Made by a program: the position numbers and the translations under genes. The notes under the pieces were generated by a model. The model was not told the origin of the DNA, ran no database searches, and saw nothing but the letters and a program-made list of their open reading frames with translations. A DNA stretch of 64,000 nt, from assembly GCA_947631015.1 (NCBI GenBank), contig CANRJS010000008.1, positions 1 through 64,000 of the forward strand, given 5' to 3'. Positions 23,811 through 31,211 of the stretch are shown here, in pieces (position 1 is the first letter of the stretch; each line of letters begins with the position of its first letter). The DNA comes from an uncultured Clostridia bacterium (GTDB lineage Bacteria > Bacillota > Clostridia > Oscillospirales > JAAYOS01).

Positions 23811-24927
23811 CAACATAGAGCACAATTTCAGACTGATACGCGAGCGCGCCGGAAGCGCGGCGGTGATGGCGGTCGTCAAGGCGGACGCCTACGGCCACGG
23901 CGCGGCGGAGGTCGCGCGGGTGCTCGAGGACTGCGGCGCGGATCGCTTCGCCGTCGCGACGGCGGACGAAGCGGCGGAGCTCCGCGCGGCGGGAATAACC
24001 CGCCCGGTGATGGTATTGGGTGTGAGCGATCCTTCGCGCGCGCCGGAGCTTGCGGAGATGCGTGTGATACAGACTGTCGGGTCGATAGAGTACGCGGAGA
24101 CGCTCGATTCGGCGCTTTCCGCCTGCGGACAAAAGCTCCTTATCCACTTCGCGGCGGACACCGGCATGAGCCGCCTCGGCTTTGAGACCGGGGACGCGTC
24201 CGCCGTCCGCTCGGCGGACGAAATAGTGCGCGCCGCGCGGCTGTCGCATCTCGAGGCGGAGGGGATATTCACCCACTTCGCGACAAGCGAGATTCCGGGC
24301 GAGCCGTTCCAGCGGGAACAGCTCGAAAGATTTGAGCGCCTGCTCGGACTGCTCCGCGAGCGCGGGATCGCGCTCCCCACGGTGCATATATCGAACAGCG
24401 GCGCGATATTCAACATCCCGGGTGCGAGGTTTGATATGGTACGTCCCGGGATAGTCCTGTACGGAGTGTCGCCGGACGGCGAGGTGCTCCCCTGCGAGGG
24501 ACTTCGCCCCGCGATGAGCCTGAGGACGCGGATAGTCCAGATACACGAGTACGCGGAGCCGGTGTCGGTGAGCTACGGGCGGCGGTTCCGCTCGGACGGC
24601 CCCATACGCACCGGCACGGTGGCAATAGGCTATGCGGACGGGCTGCACCGCATGCTCTCCGGGAAGATAGACGTGCTCGTGCACGGAAAGCGCGCGCGGC
24701 AGATAGGAAATATCTGCATGGATATGTCGATGATAGACCTCACGGACATTCCGGAGGCGAAGGTGGGCGACGTAGTGACCGTCTTCGGAAGCGACGGAGA
24801 CGCTTCGATACCTGTGGAGGAGGTCGCCGCCGCCGCGGGTACGATACCCTACGAGATAATGTGCGCGCCCTCCCCGCGCGTGGCGAAGGTGTGGCATTAT
24901 CACGGAAAAATATGGGAGAGCAAATAG
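23782..24927 (+). CDS. alr: Alanine racemase
   Basis: A 381-residue PLP enzyme. AVVKADAYGHGA contains the PLP lysine. HFAADTGMSRLGF, VHISNSGAI, RPGIVLYG, VSYGRRF and GNICMDMSMIDLT (with the catalytic-Cys/Met region) are standard. It converts L- to D-alanine for peptidoglycan and, here, for the Dlt pathway. I chose TTG 23782 (AGGGGG 11 bases upstream). An in-frame GTG at 23773 is possible but lies very close to that ribosome-binding sequence. It overlaps the preceding lipoprotein gene. The next gene, mazF, has its own promoter. Confidence 0.92.
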   Translation: MRTYLEISLDNIEHNFRLIRERAGSAAVMAVVKADAYGHGAAEVARVLEDCGADRFAVATADEAAELRAAGITRPVMVLGVSDPSRAPELAEMRVIQTVGSIEYAETLDSALSACGQKLLIHFAADTGMSRLGFETGDASAVRSADEIVRAARLSHLEAEGIFTHFATSEIPGEPFQREQLERFERLLGLLRERGIALPTVHISNSGAIFNIPGARFDMVRPGIVLYGVSPDGEVLPCEGLRPAMSLRTRIVQIHEYAEPVSVSYGRRFRSDGPIRTGTVAIGYADGLHRMLSGKIDVLVHGKRARQIGNICMDMSMIDLTDIPEAKVGDVVTVFGSDGDASIPVEEVAAAAGTIPYEIMCAPSPRVAKVWHYHGKIWESK

Positions 24928-24930
24928 CGC

Positions 24931-24959
24931 TTGCCAAAGCCGCGCGCATTTGCTATAAT
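24931..24959 (+). promoter_or_regulatory. Promoter of leader RNA/mazF
   Basis: TTGCCA (24931-24936), a 17-base spacer, TATAAT (24954-24959). It starts within four bases of the alr stop and drives a long leader. Confidence 0.8.
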
Positions 24960-24965
24960 AAGATG

Positions 24966-25156
24966 TACGTTGTATTTCCACGCTGACTCTCCGGGCGGCT
25001 GCCGCATACTATGGAGCGGAGGCCGCGCGGCGAGGTAAATATTGGACCCCGCGCCGGTGTTTAGGGCGCGCGTCCTTGGGGCAGAATTATGTTGCGGCCG
25101 CTACATAATCAACCCTCGGCGCGGCGGCCGTAATCCGACTCCGGAGCGTGAATACG
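24966..25156 (+). ncRNA. Structured ~190-nt leader or 6S-like RNA
   Basis: The predicted transcript begins near 24966. Its ends pair: GTATT (24972-24976) and CACGC (24979-24983) with GCGTG and AATAC (25146-25155), and TCCGG (24990-24994) with CCGGA (25141-25145). Inside, CGCGCC pairs with GGCGCG around the middle (about 25041-25067), and ATTATGT/ACATAAT (25086-25109) encloses GCGGCCGC. The closing stem buries CGGAG, the only ribosome-binding sequence for mazF. No open frame of useful length lies inside. It may be a cis-regulatory leader; a rod-like 6S RNA is the main alternative. I could not match a known riboswitch consensus. Confidence 0.5.
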
Positions 25157-25522
25157 GTGGAAATCAATGTCAAAAGAGGAGAGATATACTACGCGGATCT
25201 GAGTCCGGTGGTAGGCAGTGAGCAGGGCGGCATGCGCCCGGTGCTCATAGTCCAGAACGACGTAGGGAACAAGTTCAGCCCGACCGTTATCGCGGCGGCT
25301 ATAACCTCGCAGATAAACAAGGCGAGGCTGCCGACGCATATAGAGCTCAGCGCCGGTTCCTTCGGCCTGTCGAAGGACTCGGTGGTTCTGCTCGAGCAGA
25401 TACGCACGCTCGACAAGAGGCGTCTGCGCGAGCGGATGGGCCGCATCGACGGTGTGCTCATGCACCGAATAGACGACGCGATAGCCGTGAGCTTCGGCAT
25501 AGGCGGACGGGAGAAGGTCTAA
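25157..25522 (+). CDS. mazF: EndoA/MazF-type endoribonuclease
   Basis: A 121-residue PemK/MazF family mRNA interferase. KRGEIYYADLSPVVGSEQGG, then RPVLIVQNDVGNKFSPTVI and ITSQINKARLPTHIEL, closely follow the B. subtilis EndoA (NdoA) pattern. The active-site Arg and Thr regions are present. GTG 25157 is chosen; GTG 25148 would sit only two bases after the GGAG. In Bacillus the order is alr-ndoAI-ndoA. Here no antitoxin gene lies between alr and the toxin; a structured RNA leader occupies that place. It cleaves RNA at specific sites when free of antitoxin. Control in this genome is unclear. Confidence 0.9.
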   Translation: MEINVKRGEIYYADLSPVVGSEQGGMRPVLIVQNDVGNKFSPTVIAAAITSQINKARLPTHIELSAGSFGLSKDSVVLLEQIRTLDKRRLRERMGRIDGVLMHRIDDAIAVSFGIGGREKV

Positions 25523-25541
25523 GAAAAAGGAGTGCATTGAA

Positions 25542-26201
25542 ATGGTCTCGAAAAAGTGGATAACCTGTGCCTGCACGGTGCTGCTCGTGGTGCTTCTGCT
25601 CGCCGGCGGCGCGGCTATAGCGGCGGAGCTCGGCGGCGCGGACGACCCTCTCGTTTCGCTGAGCTACATAGAGCAGCTCATCCCGCAGCTCAATGACAAC
25701 ATCGAGAAGATAATAGGCCAGAAGGTAGACGAGTTCGACCAGTCCATCGACGAAAAGATAGCGCAGGTCGACCAATCGATAAACGACAAGATAAGCCGCT
25801 TTGAGGAGCAGTACGCCGCGGGCTTTGCCGATGAGGACTTCATCAACCGCGTTGCGGACGCGATAGCGTCGCGCGGAGTATCCGGCGGCACGACCGCGCC
25901 GGGCGGCGAGACGCCGTCCGCGCCGTCCGCCGGTACGACCGATTCCTTCACCGTCGTGGACGTGAGCGCCGGGCAGAAGCTCATAGGAGCGGTCGGCACC
26001 GAGATACTGTGGCGCATAGGCACCGCAAGCTGTGTCGCACCCGGCTCGCCCGGACTTATCGACATATCCTCCGGCGCGGATCTCGCCGCCGGCGGACAGC
26101 TCCAGCAGAACCACGTCTATGTCGTGACCGTCGCGGAGCGCGGCTTCCAGGCCACATCCAACTGCAAGGTGCTTATAAAGGGAACGTATACGATACAATA
26201 G
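25542..26201 (+). CDS. Secreted coiled-coil protein, unknown function
   Basis: A 219-residue protein with an N-terminal signal/transmembrane segment (TCACTVLLVVLLLAGGAAIA). A short coiled-coil or helical region follows in which KVDEFDQSIDEKIAQ and VDQSINDKISRFEEQ form an imperfect repeat. After a Gly/Thr/Pro linker comes a C-terminal beta domain (VGTEILWRIGTASCVAPG, DISSGADLAAGGQL, NCKVLIKGTYTIQ). The C-terminal domain is familiar from Clostridia surface proteins of unknown role; I cannot name it. AAAAAGGAG precedes ATG 25542. The stop codon abuts a 27-bp hairpin that begins repeat copy B. Confidence 0.75.
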   Translation: MVSKKWITCACTVLLVVLLLAGGAAIAAELGGADDPLVSLSYIEQLIPQLNDNIEKIIGQKVDEFDQSIDEKIAQVDQSINDKISRFEEQYAAGFADEDFINRVADAIASRGVSGGTTAPGGETPSAPSAGTTDSFTVVDVSAGQKLIGAVGTEILWRIGTASCVAPGSPGLIDISSGADLAAGGQLQQNHVYVVTVAERGFQATSNCKVLIKGTYTIQ

Positions 26202-26655
26202 TCGTTACAAATAAGTAAGGGCGCGGATTTCATCCGCGCCCTTACTTATTTGTAACGAAGCCGCCGGACAGAGCGGAGCTCTGCCGGCGGCGGGCGCTCC
26301 GCTACGCAATTCCCACGCGGTCGGCGACCGCGTGGGAGCCCTTCCAATTGAAATGCTCGGGGCGAGTGAATCGCCCCTGCGCAAAGTTGCTTGCCATAGG
26401 CAAGCAACTTTAACCGCGCGAACCGGCGCGGGCGCCGCCTGCGGCGCTTCGAAGCGCGCTCCGCGCAAAGTATTTTCGGCGACGTACACGCCGCCGCCGA
26501 AAATAGATTAAACCTTATTCGCCGCCTTCGGCGGCGAACTCTGCGCGGCTTTTGCCGGGATGTCGGCGTGAAACGCCGTTTGGGGTTCTGATGCGCCCGG
26601 TAAAAAGTTTCGACGCGTAGCAAGTCGAGGGGCGCATTCTCTGCGCGGCTATGAC
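26202..26655. repeat. Mosaic hairpin array, copy B
   Basis: It starts with a perfect 27-bp stem (26202-26258, loop TTC) directly after the stop codon. Next are a GCCGCCGGACAGAGC stem, GGGCGCTCCGCTACGC, the CCACGCGGTCGGCGACCGCG stem, then GAGCCCTTCCAATTGAAATG and CTCG. The variable stem GGGGCGA/TCGCCCC has loop GTGAA. The stem TTGCTTGCC/GGCAAGCAA follows, flanked by AAAG and CTTT, then AACCGCGCGAACCGG. Later are CGCCGCCTTCGGCGGCG and CTCTGCGCGGCTTTT. Connectors match copies A and C-F, while stems differ. No gene is supported. Confidence 0.85.
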
Positions 26656-26692
26656 AAACGCGCGCCGGAATTTTTTCCGGCGCGCGCTTGTT
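26656..26692. terminator. Bidirectional terminator at end of copy B
   Basis: Stem GCGCGCCGGAA (26660-26670) pairs with TTCCGGCGCGC (26675-26685) around TTTT. It also serves the VanZ-like gene that ends at 26701 on the minus strand. Confidence 0.75.
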
Positions 26693-26700
26693 GTAAGCTT

Positions 26701-27318
26701 CTATTTGGACGGAGATGCTTTCCCACGCACTCTCCGCACTGCTGCTGCTGCAACAGCCTTCGCCGCAAAGAAGCCGCAGACGATGCCGGCGAAGTTCAAT
26801 ATGAGGTCGTCGACGTCAAAACTGCGTCCCACGGCGAGCTGCACCGTCTCGACCGCGAGCGGCACGAGCGCCGCCACGGCGAAGATGCTTCTGCCCGTCA
26901 CCCTGTCCGTCACGAACGGCAGGAACGCGCCGAGGGGCAGGAACATAAGGAAGTTGCCGACAAGCATCTCCGTCACCCAGCCGCCGAGCCCCGAATACTC
27001 TCCCGTGAGGAGACGCACAAGCGCCGGGACAAGGTTTATCCCGCCGGAGAAGGGCGGCGGAGAGCCGTATTCGAAGCTTCCGGTGCGCAGGAAGTACAGT
27101 ATGTCGCCCCAGAGGTTCTGCGGCGCGAGGACGAGCGCCGCGAGCCCCGCGAGGTAGCACACAAAGAGCAGACGCACGACTTCGCGTCCCCACGCGGGCG
27201 GACGATTCCAATGGAGCGCGGCGGCGCGGCAGACCGCGTACACAAGTCCCACAAGAAGCGCCGGCGGCACGGCCTGTAAAAATCTGCCGAACGTGCCGGA
27301 GGTCATAAGCTCGTACAT
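26701..27318 (-). CDS. VanZ-like membrane protein
   Basis: A 205-residue protein with about five transmembrane helices. FSGGINLVPALVRLL, VGNFLMFLPLGAFLPFV and RSFDVDDLILNFAGIVCGFF are the VanZ-family motifs (the NxxGNxxxFxPxG and DVDDxxxN signatures). VanZ relatives are associated with teicoplanin resistance or general envelope traits, but most are of unknown role. ATG 27318 is chosen because GAGAGGGG lies just upstream; in-frame upstream codons are less likely. It is transcribed alone toward repeat copy B. Confidence 0.82.
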   Translation of the reverse strand: MYELMTSGTFGRFLQAVPPALLVGLVYAVCRAAALHWNRPPAWGREVVRLLFVCYLAGLAALVLAPQNLWGDILYFLRTGSFEYGSPPPFSGGINLVPALVRLLTGEYSGLGGWVTEMLVGNFLMFLPLGAFLPFVTDRVTGRSIFAVAALVPLAVETVQLAVGRSFDVDDLILNFAGIVCGFFAAKAVAAAAVRRVRGKASPSK

Positions 27319-27416
27319 GTCGATCCCCTCTCCGAAAAGCCGTGTGTAGAACAATCATACACGGCGCGGAGAGGGGATGTCAATTAAGAGAGTATTAAAT
27401 CCGCGTGGGAACCGGG

Positions 27417-27944
27417 TCAGAGCCCGATAAAGAGCGCGACGGCGGCAAGGATGACGAGGTCGCCGGGCTTGCCGTCCTCCAAAAAGAGCAGCACGAGGAT
27501 GAGCAGCAGAATGACGTCGCCGAGGTCGAGACCTCCGAGTAAGCCGCTGTCGCCGAACAGCCTGCCGGAGATGCCGCGAAGCGCGGCGAGTATGCCGCCG
27601 TCCCGCGCAGGAGACGAGGCGGCGACGGCGTCCGCGCCTCCCGCTTCGCTCCCCGCGAGTGACGCGCCAGCGCCGACCTCCCCGCCGCCGCGCGGCGCGC
27701 CGGAGGCGTCCCCGCAGTGGGAAAACTCCCCGGCGGAGACGGACGTCTCGCGGGGAAGGCCGCCGGCCCCGAGACCGTCTCGCGCCTCCGCAAAGTCCGG
27801 GAAGGCGGAGTCGCGGACAAGCGCCGTGCCGGAATAGCCGTCCGGGACGGAAACAAAGTCTCCGCCGGGAGCGTCCTGCCCGCCGCCCTCCGCGTCGAGC
27901 GGGCGGAACACGGAGCGTCCCGTGGGGTCATATCTTGAGTACAT
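27417..27944 (-). CDS. Unknown protein with C-terminal hydrophobic tail
   Basis: A 175-residue protein. The N-terminus MYSRYDPTG is followed by about 90 residues of Gly/Ala/Ser/Asp-rich, probably disordered sequence. The C-terminus (LDLGDVILLLILVLLFLEDG, then KPGDLVILAAVALFIGL) forms two hydrophobic helices. ATG 27944 is preferred to GTG 27956 because GGAGGTG sits nine bases before it. It overlaps the preceding minus-strand gene by 17 bases and is the third gene of a three-gene unit. No family is recognised with confidence. Similar tails occur in small Clostridia proteins encoded near sporulation genes, but that is a weak recollection. Confidence 0.6.
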   Translation of the reverse strand: MYSRYDPTGRSVFRPLDAEGGGQDAPGGDFVSVPDGYSGTALVRDSAFPDFAEARDGLGAGGLPRETSVSAGEFSHCGDASGAPRGGGEVGAGASLAGSEAGGADAVAASSPARDGGILAALRGISGRLFGDSGLLGGLDLGDVILLLILVLLFLEDGKPGDLVILAAVALFIGL

Positions 27945-28572
27945 CGCCTTTGTCACCTCCGGAAAGGGAATTTATCGCCGCGCGTACTGCGGTGCTCACT
28001 TTAAGTATTCGGACGGCGCGGTCGACGCGCTCCGCCTTCTCGCGGCGGAGAAGCGGCTTCAGCGCGAGGAGCAGACGCGTGCGGTCGTCGTCCGTGCCGA
28101 CCGCGCCGAGGACCTGCGCCGCTGTCGCGAGCAGCTTCGGGTCGAGCGCAGGCGGGGAGGACGGCGCTTCACGGCGTCCCCCGCCCGCCGCGCCGAGAAG
28201 CGCCGACAGGGTGCCGGAAGCGCTCGCGCTCTCCCCGGACCTTGCGGGGGACGGCGACGCGGCCCCGCCGAGAAGCCCCATGAGTGCGGAGAGCGCGTCG
28301 CCGGACGCCGCGCTGCGGGACGTGTCGTCGCCGCCGGGCAGTCCCGCGGGCGCCGATGCGGGGATGCTTTCGCCGTCGGACGAGGACGCCGCCGGTGCGG
28401 AGCCGCTGCCCGGAATGGCGCCGTCCGGCATGGCCGTGTCCGACCCTCCGTCGGACGAGGCAGGCGCAGCCTCCGGCGACGGGGCGCGGGAAAGAAGCTC
28501 CCCGGCGAGCTTTGCCGCCGCCGCGAGCAGCTCCGGCGAGGAGAGTATCCCGTCGAGTATGTTGGGATCCAT
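27928..28572 (-). CDS. Unknown low-complexity protein
   Basis: A 214-residue protein. It has a short helical N-terminus (NILDGILSSPELLAAAAKLA), a long Ser/Ala/Pro/Gly-rich middle, and a helical basic C-terminus (DRTRLLLALKPLLRREKAER, then VDRAVRILKVSTAVRAAINS). There is no signal or transmembrane segment. GGGAGGC precedes ATG 28572. It sits 13 bases after the 28586 gene on the same strand and overlaps the next gene. The terminal helices look like interaction modules on a disordered linker. Function unknown. Confidence 0.6.
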   Translation of the reverse strand: MDPNILDGILSSPELLAAAAKLAGELLSRAPSPEAAPASSDGGSDTAMPDGAIPGSGSAPAASSSDGESIPASAPAGLPGGDDTSRSAASGDALSALMGLLGGAASPSPARSGESASASGTLSALLGAAGGGRREAPSSPPALDPKLLATAAQVLGAVGTDDDRTRLLLALKPLLRREKAERVDRAVRILKVSTAVRAAINSLSGGDKGDVLKI

Positions 28573-28585
28573 CCCGTGCCTCCCT

Positions 28586-28861
28586 TCAGCCGAGCAGACC
28601 GACGAGCGTCATGGCGAGCTTCGCCCCTTCGGGGGTGCTCATGAGCGTGCTGACGAGCTTTGCGGCGCTGTCGCGGTCGCCTCCGGCGGCGGCGCGCGCC
28701 GCCTCCTTGAGAGCGTCGCCTCCCGCGCCGCCGAGCTGGCTGAGGAGCGCCTGACCCTCCGCGCTCGCGGCGAAATTTTTCAGCTTATCCATGTTCCCGG
28801 CCACCCGTGCGCCCTGAGGCGTGGAAAGAAGCGCGCGTAAGAGATTTTCGGATTTATCCAT
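28586..28861 (-). CDS. Small repeat-containing protein, unknown function
   Basis: A 91-residue soluble helical protein. An internal repeat is visible: LLRALLSTPQGARVAG near the N-terminus, SAEGQALLSQLGG in the middle and LVSTLMSTPEGAKLA near the C-terminus, each centred on S-(T/A)-(P/E)-x-G. GGAGGTG precedes the ATG. It is the first gene of the minus-strand trio. The StpEGxxL repeats suggest a small helical assembly or scaffold protein. I recognise no function. Confidence 0.65.
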   Translation of the reverse strand: MDKSENLLRALLSTPQGARVAGNMDKLKNFAASAEGQALLSQLGGAGGDALKEAARAAAGGDRDSAAKLVSTLMSTPEGAKLAMTLVGLLG

Positions 28862-28967
28862 GCTGCACCTCCGCTTGTTTTTGTTTCGATAGAGTATATG
28901 CCGCGCGCCGCCGCGCGGTGCGCGAAAAGGGTGTGATAGTTGCTACAGGGTATTTTTGCCGGCAGGA

Positions 28968-29176
28968 TTGCATTTTGTCAAAAAGTGTGATAATATGTAA
29001 CTGCCACACAAATCTATATTGCCAATGGTATACCTGTGCCTGTTTGAGGGAAAATAACTGCGGTAAAAACGCGGGTCCTTACTTCTTCCTCTTTACAGGC
29101 ATAGAAGATTTGTGTGGCAACAAATGGGGCCATGCGTTTTTCGGTGTGTGGTTCCGTTTGGACCACACACTTTTTT
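28968..29176 (+). promoter_or_regulatory. Structured AT-rich leader with attenuator-like hairpin
   Basis: Possible promoter: TTGCAT (28968-28973) and extended -10 TGTGATAAT (28986-28994). A perfect 14-bp long-range inverted repeat follows (TGCCACACAAATCT at 29002-29015 with AGATTTGTGTGGCA at 29106-29119). It encloses a second stem (TGCCTGT with ACAGGCA) and a small GCG/CGC hairpin. A final hairpin (GTGTGTGG with CCACACAC, 29144-29170) is followed by six T residues, like an intrinsic terminator, just before the ribosome binding site of the 29191 gene. This arrangement looks like an attenuator or riboswitch. No known consensus was recognised. Confidence 0.55.
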
Positions 29177-29190
29177 ATGGAGGCAAAAAT

Positions 29191-30147
29191 ATGACCAAAA
29201 ATGAGATTAGAGACTATCTGGGAATGTTGGTAGATTTGGAGAGGGAGCATTTCATGCAGACCAATCTTATTGCCACCCTTCAAGATCGTATTTCGAGGTT
29301 GGGCCATCCGGGGCAGATTGATGAGCCGGTCATGGCAATGCCTCGAGGAGAAGAAACAGATTGGGATAATCTTGCAGTGGCTATTGTTTTGGGAGGAATT
29401 CTGGGTGGTATTTTAGGAATTGCCACAGCAAACGGCTTCTTTAGTGCAATAGGTAATGCCCTGAAGGGAGCTCTCTGTGGCGCTGTTATTTGCGGAGTTC
29501 TTTATGCGCTGTATAAGGCAATCGTTTATTACGCAACCTATCAAGAGGATAAAACGGCAAAAGACGCAGACTACCAGAAAAGGCACATTGCGTACGAGAA
29601 TGCGTTAATGGAAGATGAGAAACGACTTCAGCGGGAACACAACGCTTTAATTTATCTGAATCAAGAGCTCAAAAATCTGATGGAATGCTATAACCATACA
29701 AACGATGTCTTGGATAAAATGTATGGTGTAAATGTTATTTACAAAAAATACCATCACAACTTTGCGGCGGTGTCTTCATTTTATGAGTATTTCTGTTCCG
29801 GTATGGTTAATTCTCTCGAAGGTCCTGACGGGGCATACAGCCGATTGGAATATGAAATACGACTTGACATAATCTCTATTAAGCTTGATATTCTGATAAG
29901 ACAGCTGGATGATATAAAGCAAAATCAGTTTATGCTGTATTCTGCCATAACAGAGGCTAATGCAAAGTTGGATTCTATAGTCAGTTCATGCAGCAAAATT
30001 GAAGCCGGTGTACAAAATCTTCAGATTCAGGGGAACGAACTGAACGAGCGTATCGCGGGTTTGCAGGCCACATCGGATTTAAATCTCTATATTAACGCCC
30101 TCAACCACGAGGAACTTGACTTTATGCGGCGAATGGGCGTTCGCTAA
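29191..30147 (+). CDS. AT-rich membrane/coiled-coil protein, unknown
   Basis: A 318-residue protein. A short N-terminal helix (NEIRDYLGMLVDLEREHFMQ) precedes two glycine-rich transmembrane helices (LAVAIVLGGILGGILGIATA and ALKGALCGAVICGVLYALYK). A long mostly helical, Lys/Glu/Asn-rich cytosolic region then runs to the end, with coiled-coil stretches around residues 125-175 and 240-300. The codons are AT-rich, in sharp contrast to every neighbour, so it was probably acquired horizontally. ATGGAGG precedes ATG 29191. No family is recognised; the topology (two helices then coiled coil) recalls sensor or pore-forming effectors of defence or phage systems, but that is speculation. Confidence 0.7.
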   Translation: MTKNEIRDYLGMLVDLEREHFMQTNLIATLQDRISRLGHPGQIDEPVMAMPRGEETDWDNLAVAIVLGGILGGILGIATANGFFSAIGNALKGALCGAVICGVLYALYKAIVYYATYQEDKTAKDADYQKRHIAYENALMEDEKRLQREHNALIYLNQELKNLMECYNHTNDVLDKMYGVNVIYKKYHHNFAAVSSFYEYFCSGMVNSLEGPDGAYSRLEYEIRLDIISIKLDILIRQLDDIKQNQFMLYSAITEANAKLDSIVSSCSKIEAGVQNLQIQGNELNERIAGLQATSDLNLYINALNHEELDFMRRMGVR

Positions 30148-30466
30148 AGGCGTATTTATCGCCTATGTGGAGTATAATGACAAAAGCTATTATGTTTATA
30201 TACATAACTTATGAAAAAATGCGGAAATTTCATACAAATCAGCTCATTGCAAAACACAGAACACATGGTTCCGCAAAGCTGCTTGATGGTTTTGGCATAT
30301 CCTCGCCCCGGGACGTTGCAACGCCGCGTCCTGGGGCGTATCTTACGTCTCAAAGCGTATTCCGGACGTCGTACGACGGCTTGTTTTTTCCCCCGGACTA
30401 TGCTATAATACCGATACTGCACCGGCGGAGGCAAAATGCCGCCGCAGACTACGGGAGGGGAGAAGG
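30148..30466 (+). promoter_or_regulatory. Intergenic region with promoter of 30467 operon
   Basis: The first 140 bases are AT-rich and continue the island, with no supported gene. A GC-rich stem follows (GCCCCGGGACG paired with CGTCCTGGGGC, about 30304-30338), possibly a terminator for the island gene. The promoter TTGTTT (30381-30386), 17 bases, TATAAT (30404-30409, with TG extension) then leads to the methyltransferase gene. Confidence 0.6.
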
Positions 30467-31210
30467 ATGGGCTACACCGCGCTCTACACGGTATACGACA
30501 GGTTCACGCGCGACGTGGACTATCCGGCGCTCGCGCGTTACGTCGCGGAGCTGCTGCGGCGGAACGGCGTTGCGGACGGCATCCTTCTCGACCTAGCCTG
30601 CGGAACGGGCACGCTCTCGCTCGAACTTGCGGGGATGGGCTTTGACGTGATAGGCGCGGACAGCTCGGAGGAAATGCTCTCCGAGGCGTGGAACAAGCTG
30701 TGGAATATGGAGACCCCGCCCGACCCGCCGCCGCAGTTTATATGCCAGGATATGCGGCGGCTCGACCTCTTCGGAACGGTAAGGGCCTGCGTGTCCACGC
30801 AGGATTCTATGAACCATGTGACCGAGCCGGACGAGCTTTCGGAGGTTTTCCGCCGCGTCAGCCTCTTTACCGAGCCGGGAGGGGTGTTCGTGTTTGATAT
30901 GAACACGCCCGCGCGCTTTGCCGCCATGGACGGCGAAGCCTACGTGGACGAGGACGAAAACGCGCTCTGCATCTGGAGAGTGGCGGGAGACGGCGGCGGG
31001 CTCTACGAGTACACGGTGGACGTTTTCCTGCGGGAAAAACGGCTCTGGCGGCGCGTAAGCGAGGTGTTTTTCGAGCGCGCCTACGAGCCGCAAACGGTGC
31101 TCGATATGCTGAAAAACGCCGGCTTTGCGTCGGCGGAGACGTTCGGGGAGCGGAGCTTCGATGCGCCCGCGCCGGACGAGAAAAGAATATTTTTTGTGGC
31201 GAGGAAATAA
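30467..31210 (+). CDS. Class I SAM-dependent methyltransferase
   Basis: A 247-residue protein with the Rossmann SAM-binding motif LLDLACGTGTLSLELA (motif I), VIGADSSEEML (motif post-I) and PPPQFICQDMRRLDL (acidic post-I loop). Motif IV region is FVFDMNTPARF. The overall form (YDRFTRDVDYPALARYV start, then a beta-rich C-terminal insert) is that of the YodH/small-molecule methyltransferase group common upstream of hslO in Clostridia. The substrate is unknown. GGGAGGGGAG precedes ATG 30467. It is one base upstream of the hslO start and is co-transcribed. Confidence 0.83.
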   Translation: MGYTALYTVYDRFTRDVDYPALARYVAELLRRNGVADGILLDLACGTGTLSLELAGMGFDVIGADSSEEMLSEAWNKLWNMETPPDPPPQFICQDMRRLDLFGTVRACVSTQDSMNHVTEPDELSEVFRRVSLFTEPGGVFVFDMNTPARFAAMDGEAYVDEDENALCIWRVAGDGGGLYEYTVDVFLREKRLWRRVSEVFFERAYEPQTVLDMLKNAGFASAETFGERSFDAPAPDEKRIFFVARK

Positions 31211-31211
31211 G

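Noticed and set aside
26202-26690. CRISPR array in the hairpin-rich regions
   Set aside because: Repeats are not direct repeats of constant length with unique spacers, and the variable parts are palindromic. No cas gene is nearby.
28807-29190. N-terminal extension of the AT-rich island protein
   Set aside because: The extension crosses the predicted promoter, long stem and attenuator hairpin. ATG 29191 has a clear GGAGG at the right distance.
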